Assembly (NCBI RefSeq): GCF_050948215.1
Contig: NW_027488581.1
Location: 1,426,001 to 1,490,000 of the forward strand
Origin: Halictus rubicundus
Lineage: Eukaryota; Arthropoda; Insecta; Hymenoptera; Halictidae
DNA: 64,000 nt
Direction of reading: 5' to 3'
Positions 55,270 through 64,000 of this stretch are shown one piece after another. Positions within the stretch are counted from its first letter, which is position 1. Every line of letters begins with the position of its first letter. The position numbers were made by a program, and so were the translations under genes. The notes under the pieces were generated by a model. It had not been told where the DNA came from, did no database searches, and saw only the letters and a program-made list of their open reading frames with translations.

Positions 55270-56697
55270 TAGCGGATCGGATATCTTAGAGGATAGGATA
55301 GGATAGAGGATAGGATAGGATAGAGGATAGGATAGGATAGAGGATAGGATAGGATAGAGATAGGATAGGATAGAGGATAATATAGGATAGAGGATAGGAT
55401 AGGTTGAGGATAGGATAGGATAGAGGATAGGATAGGATAGCGGATAGGATATGTTAGAGGATAGGATAGGATAGAGGATAGGATAGGATAGAGGATAGGA
55501 TAGGATAGAGGATAGGATAGGATAGAGGATAGGATAGGATAGAGGATAGGATAGGATAGAGGATAGGATAGGATAGAGAATAGGATAGGATAGAGGATAG
55601 GATAGGATAGAGGATAGGATAGGATTGAGGGTACGATAGGATAGTGGATAGGGTAGGATAGAGGATAGGATAGGATAGAGGATATGATAGGATAGAGGAT
55701 AGGTTAGGATAGAGGATAGGATAGGATAGAGAATAGGATATAGGATTGGATAGGATAGAGGATAGAATAGGATAGAGGATAAGATAGGATAGAGGATAGG
55801 ATATGATAGAGGATAGGATAGGATAGAGGATAGGATAGGATAGAGGATAGGATAGGGTAGAGGATAGGATAGGATAGAGAATAGGATAGGATAGAGGATA
55901 GGGTAGCCTAGAGGATAGGATAGGATTGAGGGTAGGATAGGATAGTGGATAGGATAGGATAGAGGATAGGATAGGATAGAGGATATGATATGATAGAGGA
56001 TAGGATAGGATAGAGGATAGGATAGAATAGTGGATAGGATAGGATGGAGGATAGGATAGAGGATAGGATAGAGGATAGGATAGGATAGAGGATAGGATAC
56101 GATAGAGGATAGGATAGGATAGAGGATAGGAAACGATAAACGATAGAATAGGATAGATGATAGGATAGGATAGAGGATAGGATAGGATAGAGGATAGGAT
56201 AGGATAGAGGATAGGATAGGATAGTGGATTGGATAGGATAGAGGATAGGATACGATAGAGGATAGGATAGGATAGAGAATAGGATATAGGATTGGCTAGG
56301 ACAGAGGATAGAATAGGATAGAGGATAGGATAGGATAGAGGATAGGATAGGATAGAGGATAGGATAATATAGAGAATAGGATAAGATAGAGGATAGGATA
56401 GGATAGAGGATAGGATACGATAGAGGGTAGGATAGGATACAGGATAGGATAGGATAGAGAATAGGATAGGATAGAGGATAGGATAGGATAGAGGATACGA
56501 TATAGGATTGGATAGGATAGAGGATAGGATAGGATAGAGGATAGGATAGGGTAGAGGATAGGATAGGATAGAGGATAGGATAGGATAGAGGATAGGATAG
56601 GGTAGAGGATAGGATAGGATAGAGGATAATATACGGTAGAGGATAGGATAGGATAGAGGATAGGATAGGATAGAGGATAGGATAGGATAGCGGATAA
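55270..56697 (+). repeat. 1.7-kb duplication H, copy 1 (left of the third island)
   Basis: GCGGATCGGATATCTTAG at 55281 recurs at 57005 (offset 1724). GCCTAGAGG at 55906 recurs at 57589 (offset 1683) and AATATACGGTAG at 56628 recurs at 58301 (offset 1673), so small indels accumulated. The island sits exactly at the junction of the two copies. Confidence 0.78.
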
Positions 56698-56983
56698 GGC
56701 GCCACGTCGTTCGTTGCGTGGTGCCTTCGGATAGAGTAGGTACGGGAGGGGGCCGCGTCCCCCCCTGGGTGGTATGCTAAGGCGGGGGCACACCGGATTG
56801 ACATGCGCGCGCAGAGCACGGGTGCCCCCAGGAGTCTAGGGACGGACGGGGAGGAGTTAGTGGGTATACTCGGCGTTGCACCAACCAGCCGAGGAGTCCC
56901 ACATAACCCGGACCCCCCCCCCCGGGGGGGGTTCGGGTATCCGTAACGAGATTACCTCCTCGGAGAAAAAAAAAAAAAAAAAA
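56698..56983 (+). mobile_element. Poly(A)-tailed GC-rich retroposon, island type 2
   Basis: This 286-bp GC-rich insert ends in 18 A (56966-56983). It begins with a 9-bp hairpin, GGCGCCACG 56698-56706 with CGTGGTGCC 56717-56725 (one G-T pair). A second stem GGGGGCAC/GTGCCCCC joins 56784-56791 to 56822-56829. It then has the 3' module shared with island type 1: TTAGTGGGTA, stem CTCGGC/GCCGAG, TCCCACATAACCC, a C11G8 hairpin closed by ACCCG/CGGGT, ATTACCTC and the A-tail. Outside this module I see no similarity to type 1. It is too short to code for a retrotransposition protein. The likeliest identity is a non-autonomous retroposon or 5'-shortened LINE using the same retrotransposition machinery as type 1. 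Confidence 0.75.
56857..56965 (+). other. Conserved 3' module of island type 2
   Basis: TTAGTGGGTA (56857-56866); stem CTCGGC/GCCGAG (56869-56874 with 56888-56893) closed by GTGGG/CCCAC (56860-56864 with 56898-56902); TCCCACATAACCC (56897-56909); stem ACCCG/CGGGT (56906-56910 with 56934-56938) around C11G8; ATTACCTC (56951-56958). Order and spacing follow the module at 11996-12096, while stem and loop bases differ. Confidence 0.75.
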
Positions 56984-56989
56984 TAGGAT

Positions 56990-58365
56990 AGGATAGCGGA
57001 TCGGATATCTTAGAGGATAGGATAGGATAGAGGATAGGATAGGATAGAGGATAGGATAGGATAGAGATAGGATAGGATAGAGCATAGGATAGGATAGAGG
57101 ATAGGATAGGTTGAGGATAGGATAGGATAGAGGATAGGATAGGATAGTGGATAGGATATGTTAGAGGATAGGATAGGATAGAGGATAGGATAGGATAGAG
57201 GATAGGATAGGATAGAGGATAGGATAGGATAGAGGATAGGATAGGATAGAGAATAGGATAGGATAGAGGATAGGATAGGATAGAGGATAGGATAGGATTG
57301 AGGGTACGATAGGATAGTGGATAGGGTAGGATAGAGGATAGGATAGGATAGAGGATATGATAGGATAGAGGATAGGTTAGGATAGAGGATAGGATAGGAT
57401 AGAGAATAGGATATAGGATTGGATAGGATAGAGGATAGAATAGGATACAGGATAAGATAGGATAGAGGATAGGATATGATAGAGGATAGGATAGGATAGA
57501 GGATAGGATAGGATAGAGGATAGGATAGGGTAGAGGATAGGATAGGATAGAGAATAGGATAGGATAGAGGATAGGATAGCCTAGAGGATAGGATAGGATT
57601 GAGGGTAGGATAGGATAGTGGATAGGACAGGATAGAGGATAGGATAGGATAGAGGATATGATATGATAGAGGATAGGATAGGATAGAGGATAGGATAGAA
57701 TAGTGGATAGGATAGGATGGAGGATAGGATAGAGGATAGGATAGAGGATAGGATAGGATAGAGGATAGGATACGATAGAGGATAGGATAGGATAGAGGAT
57801 AGGAAAGGATAAACGATAGAATAGGATAGATGATAGGATAGGATAGAGGATAGGATAGGATAGAGGATAGGATAGGATAGAGGATAGGATAGGATAGTGG
57901 ATTGGATAGGATAGAGGATAGGATACGATGGAGGATAGGATAGGATAGAGAATAGGATATAGGATTGGCTAGGACAGAGGATAGAATAGGATAGAGGATA
58001 GGATAGGATAGAGGATAGGATAGGATAGAGGATAGGATAGGATAGAGAATAGGATAGGATAGAGGATAGGATAGGATAGAGGATAGGATACGATAGAGGG
58101 TAGGATAGGATACAGGATAGGATAGGATAGAGAATAGGATAGGATAGAGGATAGGATAGGATAGAGGATACGATATAGGATTGGATAGGATAGAGGATAG
58201 GATAGGATAGAGGATAGGATAGGGTATGGGATAGGATAGGATAGAGGATAGGATAGGATAGAGGATAGGATAGGGTAGAGGATAGGATAGGATAGAGGAT
58301 AATATACGGTAGAGGATAGGATAGGATAGAGGATAGGATAGGATAGAGGATAGGAAAGGATAAAC
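56990..58365 (+). repeat. 1.7-kb duplication H, copy 2 (right of the third island)
   Basis: Begins right after the A-tail with GCGGATCGGATATCTTAG and follows the unit order of 55270-56697, including GCCTAGAGG (57589) and AATATACGGTAG (58301). The match ends near 58350 where GGAAAGGATAAACG begins. Confidence 0.78.
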
Positions 58366-60129
58366 GATAGAATAGGATAGAGGATAGGATAGGATAGAGG
58401 ATAGGATAGGATAGAGGATAGGATAGGATAAACGATAGGATAGGATAGAGGATATGATATGATAGAGGATAGGATAGGATAGAGGATAGGACAGGATAGC
58501 GGATAGGATAGGATAGAGGATAGGATATGATAGAGGATAGGATAGGATAGAGGATAGGATAGGATAGAGGATAGGATAGGATAGAGGATAGGATAGGATA
58601 GAGGATATGATAGGATAGGGGATAGGATAGGATAGAGGATAGGATAGAGGATAGGATAGAGGATAGAATAGGATAGAGGATAGGATAGGATAGCGGATAG
58701 GATATGTTAGAGGATAGAGAATAGGATATAGGATTGGATAGGATAGCGGATAGGATAGGATAGAGGATAGGATATGATACAGGATAGGATAGGATAGAGA
58801 ATAGGATAGGATAGAGGATAGGATAGGGTAGAGGATAGGATAGGATAGAGAATAGGATATAGGATTGGATAGGATAGCGGATAGGATAGGATAGAGGATA
58901 GGATAGGGTAGAGGATAGGATATGATACAGGATAGGATAGGATAGAGGATAGGATACGATAGAGGATAGGATACGATAGAGGATAGGATAGGATGGAGAA
59001 TAGGATATAGGATTGGATAGGATGGAGGATAGAATAGGATAGAGGATAGGATAGGATAGAGGATAGGATAGTATAGAGGATAGGATAGGATAGTGGATAG
59101 GATAGGATAGAGGATAGGATAGGATAGAGGATAGGATAGGATAGAGGATAGGATAGGTTAGAGGATAGGATAGGATAGCGGATAGGATATGATAGAGGAT
59201 AGGATACGATAGAGGATAGGATAGGATAGAGGATTGGAAAGGATAAACGATAGAATAGGATAGATGATAGGATAGGATAGAGGATAGGATAGGATAGAGG
59301 ATAGGATAGGATAGAGGATAGGATAGAGGATAGGATAGGATAGTGGATTGGATAGGATAGAGGATAGGATACGATAGAGGATAGGATAGGATAGAGGATA
59401 CGATATAGGATTGGATAGGATAGAGGATAGGATAGGATAGAGGATAGGATAGGGTAGAGGATAGGATAGGATAGAGGATAGGATAGGATAGAGGATAATA
59501 TACGGTAGAGGATAGGATAGGATAGAGGATAGGATAGGATAGAGGATAGGATAGGATAGAGGATAGGATAGGATAGAGAATAGGATAGGATAGAGGATAG
59601 GATAGGATAGAGAATAGGATATAGGATTGGATAGGATAGCGGATAGGATAGGATAGAGGATAGGATAGGATAGAGGATAGGATATGATAGAGGATAGGAT
59701 AGGATAGAGGATAGGATAGGATAGGATAGAGGATAGGATAGGATAGAGGATGGGATAGGATGGAGAATAGGATATAGGATTGGATAGGATAGAAAATAGG
59801 ATATAGGATTGGATAGGATAGATGATAGAATAGTATAGAGGATAGGATAGGATAGAGGATAGGATATGATAGAGGATAGGATAGGATAGAGGATAGGATA
59901 GGATAGAGGATAGGATAGGATAGAGGATAGGATAGGATAGAGGATAGGATAGGATAGGGGATAGGATAGGATAGAGGATAGGATAGAGGATAGGATAGAG
60001 GATAGAATAGGATAGAGGATAGGATAGGATAGCGGATAGGATATGTTAGAGGATAGAAAATAGGATATAGGATTGGATAGGATAGCGGATAGGATAGGAT
60101 AGAGGATAGGATAGGATAGAGGATAGGAT

Positions 60130-60400
60130 ATGATAGAGGATAGGATATAGGATTGGATAGAATGGAGGATAGGATAGAGGATAGGATAGGATAGAGGATA
60201 GGATATGATAGAGGACAGGAGATAGGATTGGATAGAATAGAGGATAGGATAGATGATAGGATAGGATAGAGGATAGGATATGATACAGGATAGGATAGGA
60301 TAGAGAATAGGATAGGATAGAGGATAGGATAAGGTAGAGGATAGGATAGGATAGAGGATAGGATACGATAGAGGATAGGATAGGATAGAGAATAGGATAT
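60130..60400 (+). repeat. Higher-order segment J, copy 1
   Basis: GATAGAATGGAGG near 60156 and GAGGACAGGAGATAGG at 60211 recur 2599 bp downstream (62755 and 62810). The GACAGGAGATAGG unit lacks part of the usual pentamer and is a good marker. Confidence 0.75.
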
Positions 60401-60719
60401 AGGATTGGATAGGATAGAGGATAGAATAGGATAGAGGATAGGATAGGATAGAGAATAGGATAGGATAGAGGATAGGATAGGATAGAGGATAGGATAGTAT
60501 AGAGGATAGGATAGGATAGAGAATAGGATATAAGATTGGATAGGATAGAGGATAGAATAGGATAGAGGATAGGATAGGATAGGATAGAGGATAGGATATG
60601 ATAGAGGATAGGATAGGATAGAGGATAGGATAGGATAGAGGATAGAATAGGATAGAGGATAGGATAGGATAGAGAATAGGATAGGATAGAGGAAAGGATA
60701 GGATAGAGGATAGGATAGG

Positions 60720-61250
60720 TTAGAGAATAGGATATAGGATTGGATAGGATAGCGGATAGGATAGGATAGAGGATAGGATAGGATAGAGGATAGGATATGA
60801 TAGAGGATAGGATAGGATAGAGGATAGGATATGATACAGGATAGGATAGGATAGAGAATAGGATAGGATAGAGGGTAGGATAGGGTAGAGGATAGGATAG
60901 GATAGAGAATAGGATATAGGATTGGATAGGATAGCGGATAGGATAGGATAGAGGATAGGATAGGGTAGAGGATAGGATATGATACAGGATAGGATAGGAT
61001 AGAGGATAGGATACGATAGAGGATAGGATACGATAGAGGATAGGATAGGATGGAGAATAGGATATAGGATTGGATAGGATGGAGGATAGAATAGGATAGT
61101 TGATAGGATAGGATAGAGTATAGGATAGTATAGAGGATAGGATAGGATAGTGGATAGGATAGGATAGAGGATAGGATAGGATAGAGGATAGGATAGGATA
61201 GAGGATAGGATAGGTTAGAGGATAGGATAGGATAGCGGATAGGATATGAT
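60720..61250 (+). repeat. Higher-order segment K, copy 1
   Basis: The order GCGGATAGG, GGGTAGAGG, GATATGATACAGG, paired ACGATAG units, GGATGGAGAATAGG and GGATGGAGGATAGAATAGG recurs at about 62100-62640 (GGAGG 61081 against 62462, offset 1381). An older version is visible at about 58730-59200 (offset 2057). Confidence 0.72.
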
Positions 61251-62099
61251 AGAGGATAGGATAGGATAGAGGATAGGATAGGATAGAGAATAGGTTAGGA
61301 TAGAGGATAGGATAGGATAGAGGATAGGATACGATAGAGGGTAGGATAGGATACAGGATAGGGTAGGATAGAGAATAGGATAGGATAGAGGATAGGATAG
61401 GATAGAGGATACGATATAGGATTGGATAGGATAGAGGATAGGATAGGATAGAGGATAGGATAGGGTAGAGGATAGGATAGGATAGAGGATAATATACGGT
61501 AGAGGATAGGATAGGATAGAGGATAGGATAGGATAGAGGATAGGATAGGATAGAGGATAGCATATGATAGAGGATAGGAGAGGATAGAGGATAGGATAGG
61601 ATAGAGGATAGAATAGGATAGAGGATAGGATAGGATAGAGAATAGGATAGGATAGAGGATAGGATAGGATAGAGGATAGGATAGGATAGAGAATAGGATA
61701 GAGGATAGGATAGGATAGAGGATAGGATAGGATAGAGGATAGGATAGGGTAGAGGATAGGATAGGATAGAGGATAATATACGGTAGAGGATAGGATAGGA
61801 TAGAGGATAGGATAGGATAGAGGATAGGATAGGATAGAGGATAGGATAGGATAGAGGATAGGATAGGATAGAGGATAGGATATGATACAGGATAGGATAG
61901 GATAGAGAATAGGATATACGATTGGATAGGATAGAGGATAGAATAGGATAGAGGATAGGATAGGATAGAGGATAGGATATGATAGAGGATAGGATAGGAT
62001 AGAGGATAGGATAGGATAGAGGATGGAATAGGATAGAGGATAGGATAGGATAGAGAATAGGATAGGATAGAGGATAGGATAGGATAGAGGATAGGATAG

Positions 62100-62640
62100 G
62101 TTAGAGAATAGGATATAGGATTGGATAGGATAGCGGAAAGGATAGGATAGAGGATAGGATAGGATAGAGGATAGGATATGATAGAGGATAGGATAGGATA
62201 GAGGATAGGATATGATGCAGGATAGGATAGGATAGAGAATAGGATAGGATAGAGGATAGGATAGGGTAGAGGATAGGATAGGATAGAGAATAGGATATAG
62301 GATTGGATAGGATAGCGGATAGGATAGGATAGAGGATAGGATAGGGTAGAGGATAGGATATGATACAGGATAGGATAGGATAGAGGATAGGATACGATAG
62401 AGGATAGGATACGATAGAGGATAGGATAGGATGGAGAATAGGATATAGGATTGGATAGGATGGAGGATAGAATAGGATAGAGGATAGGATAGGATAGAGG
62501 ATAGGATAGGATAGAGGATAGGATAGGATAGTGGATAGGATAGGATAGAGGATAGGATAGGATAGAGGATAATATAGGATAGAGGATAGAATAGGTTAGA
62601 GGATAGGATAGGATAGCGGATAGGATATGATAGAGGATAG
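62100..62640 (+). repeat. Higher-order segment K, copy 2
   Basis: Copy of 60720-61250. Private differences include AGCGGAAAGG near 62133 and GATGCAGG near 62216. Confidence 0.72.
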
Positions 62641-62729
62641 GATAGGATAGAGGATAGGATAGGATAGAGAATAGGATAGGATAGAGGATAGGATAGGATA
62701 GAGGATAGGATACGATAGAGGGTAGGATA

Positions 62730-63000
62730 TGATAGAGGATAGGATATAGGATTGGATAGAATGGAGGATAGGATAGAGGATAGGATAGGATAGAGGATAG
62801 GATATGATAGAGGACAGGAGATAGGATTGGATAGAATAGAGGATAGGATAGATGATAGGATAGGATAGAGGATAGGATATGATACAGGATAGGATAGGAT
62901 AGAGAATAGGATAGGATAGAGGATAGGATAGGGTAGAGGATAGGATAGGATAGAGGATAGGATACGATAGAGGATAGGATAGGATAGAGAATAGGATATA
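62730..63000 (+). repeat. Higher-order segment J, copy 2
   Basis: Copy of 60130-60400 with the same GATAGAATGGAGG and GAGGACAGGAGATAGG markers, 2599 bp downstream. Confidence 0.75.
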
Positions 63001-63099
63001 GGATTGGATAGGATAGAGGATAGAATAGGATAGAGGATAGAATAGGATAGAGGATAGGATAGGATAGAGGATAGGATAGGATAGAGGATAGGATAGGAT

Positions 63100-63570
63100 A
63101 GAGAATAGGATAGGATAGAGGATAGGATAGGATAGAGGATAGGATACGATAGAGGGTAGGATAGGATACAGGATAGGATAGGATAGAGAATAGGATAGGA
63201 TAGAGGATAGGATAGGATGGAGGATTGGTTAGGATAGACGATAGCATACGATAGAGGATAGGATAGGGTGGAGAATAGGATAGGATGGAGGATTGGGTAG
63301 GATAGAGGATAGGATACGGTAGAGGATAGGATAGGATAGCGAACACGATAGAGGATTGGATAGGATAGAGGATAGGATAGGATAGAGTATAGGATAGGAT
63401 AGAGGATAGGATAGGATAGAGGATAGGATAGGATAGAGAATAATATAGGATAGGATAGAGGATAGGATAGGATAGAGGATAGGATAGGATAGAGGATAGG
63501 ATAGGATATAGAATAGGATAGGATAGAGGATAGGATAGGATAGAAGATAGGATAGGATTGAGGGTACGAT
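63100..63570 (+). repeat. Dispersed segment G, copy 2
   Basis: Matches 47170-47660 at an offset of 15926 bp (GAGGGTAGG 63152 against 47226, GCGAACACG 63339 against 47413). Differences such as GGATTGGTTAGG against GGATTGGGTAGG and a TAATATAGG unit near 63442 show it is an older duplicate than the adjacent tandem ones. Confidence 0.78.
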
Positions 63571-64000
63571 AGGATAGTGGATAGGATAGAGGATATGATA
63601 GGATAGAGGATAGGATAGGATAGAGGATAGGATAGAATAGTGGATAGGATAGGATAGAGGATAGGATAGAGGATAGGATAGAGGATAGGATAGAGGATAG
63701 GATAGGATAGAGGATAGGATACGATAGAGGATAGGATAGGATAGAGGATAGGAAAGGATAAACGATAGGATAGGATAGAGGATAGGATAGGATAGAGGAT
63801 AGGATATGATAGAGGATAGGATAGGATAGAGGATAGGATAGGATAGAGGATAGGATAGGATAGAGGATAGGATAGAATAGTGGATAGGATAGGATAGAGG
63901 ATAGGATAGAGGATAGGATAGAGGATAGGATAGAGGATAGGATAGGATAGAGGATAGGATACGATAGAGGACAGGATAGGATAGAGGATAGGAAAGGATA

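Larger units (their letters stand above)
18812..56697 (+). repeat. 17-bp minisatellite, block 3 (main array)
   Basis: This is 37.9 kb of the same satellite without any non-satellite insert. It divides by variant usage into sub-domains: 18.8-26 kb with GATCGGGTAG and AGATTATAGG; 26-37 kb with GCGTATAGG, GGTCTAGG, GGATATAATAGG and GGATTTTATAGG; 37-42 kb with TATTATAGGGTACAGG; and 42.2-56.7 kb with GCGGATCGGATATGTTAG and GGGTTTGATAG. No gene, RNA gene or regulatory site is seen. Confidence 0.97.
42229..57010 (+). repeat. Satellite sub-domain marked by GCGGATCGG units
   Basis: The unit GCGGATCGGATATGTTAG (or ATCTTAG) first appears at about 42229 and recurs near 42473, 43204, 46539, 47930, 48877, 49460, 50263, 51206, 51789, 52707, 53368, 53951, 55036, 55271 and 56997. 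I did not see it elsewhere in the window, where the related unit is GCGGATAGGATATGTTAG. The third island lies near the right edge of this domain. Confidence 0.75.
56984..64000 (+). repeat. 17-bp minisatellite, block 4
   Basis: The same satellite continues to the right edge of the window. Frequent variants are AATATACGGTAG, GGGTAGAGG, GATATGATACAGG, GGATAGAATAGTGG and GGAAAGGATAAACG. No gene or other insert is seen. Confidence 0.97.

Noticed and set aside
55908..57085. Minus-strand frames that fuse the type 2 island to satellite
   Set aside because: Part of each frame is antisense island sequence, including translated poly(T) as a run of Phe, and the rest is satellite. Not credible proteins.
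1..64000. CRISPR array
   Set aside because: The repeats are contiguous 17-bp units with no unique spacers, and the context is eukaryotic-looking satellite DNA.
1..64000. Canonical telomere array
   Set aside because: TTAGG occurs only as a scattered variant (GGTTAGG); the dominant pentamer is ATAGG in a 17-bp frame, so it is not a standard telomere.
1..64000. tRNA, rRNA or other structured RNA genes in the satellite
   Set aside because: The satellite strands lack the base composition and inverted repeats needed; nothing resembling a tRNA or rRNA segment was seen there.

Overview
This window is almost entirely satellite DNA with no gene I can support. About 62.4 kb is a single minisatellite whose canonical 17-bp unit on the + strand is AGGATAGGATAGGATAG, that is (AGGAT)3AG. 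Length variants follow (AGGAT)nAG: 12 bp (n=2) and 22 bp (n=4) are common, 7 and 27 bp rare. The canonical unit holds 7 A, 7 G, 3 T and no C, so the + strand is G-rich and nearly free of C; C appears only at variant positions. A long, mutated, homogenised tandem array interrupted by GC-rich inserts with poly(A) tails points to a eukaryotic (animal-like) pericentromeric, subtelomeric or heterochromatic region seen through a long-read assembly. I cannot name the species. An arthropod is possible, because the pentamer ATAGG differs by one base from the arthropod telomere repeat TTAGG and the inserts look like non-LTR retrotransposon 3' ends, but this is inference.

Layout: satellite 1-11469; GC-rich poly(A)-tailed island 11470-12122; satellite 12123-18158; a second copy of the same island 18159-18811 (offset exactly 6689 bp, same 26-A tail); satellite 18812-56697; a different but related poly(A)-tailed island 56698-56983; satellite 56984-64000. 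The two island types share a 3' module: TTAGTGGGTA, a hairpin, TCCCACATAACCC, a second hairpin, ATTWCCTC, then the A-tail. All three lie in the same orientation.

The satellite is not a simple monotone array. Variant units form recognisable bar-codes, and these recur as higher-order repeats: about 3232 bp (1.40-7.74 kb), 942 bp (6.8-8.7 kb), a 1-kb block repeated 8500 bp away, 1079 and 6689/6705 bp (10.3-18.8 kb), about 7.05 kb (12.2-23.0 kb), 760 bp (27.9-29.4 kb), a head-to-tail 4.6-kb duplication (28.2-37.4 kb), 1152 bp (37.1-39.4 kb), 301 bp (39.9-40.5 kb), 843 bp (44.7-46.4 kb), 2331 bp (47.4-52.1 kb), about 1.7 kb flanking the third island, and several kb-scale repeats in 58.7-63.6 kb. 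Boundaries were found by eye from shared variant motifs and are good to roughly 20-50 bp.

The minus strand has no stop codon in the canonical unit, and 17 is not divisible by 3, so every minus frame reads the same 17-residue cycle (LSYPILYPILSSILSYP). This gives open frames of up to 828 codons that I regard as repeat artefacts, not genes. I see no convincing new gene system. The most noteworthy items are the structured retroposon family, the telomere-like pentamer and the multi-level tandem architecture.
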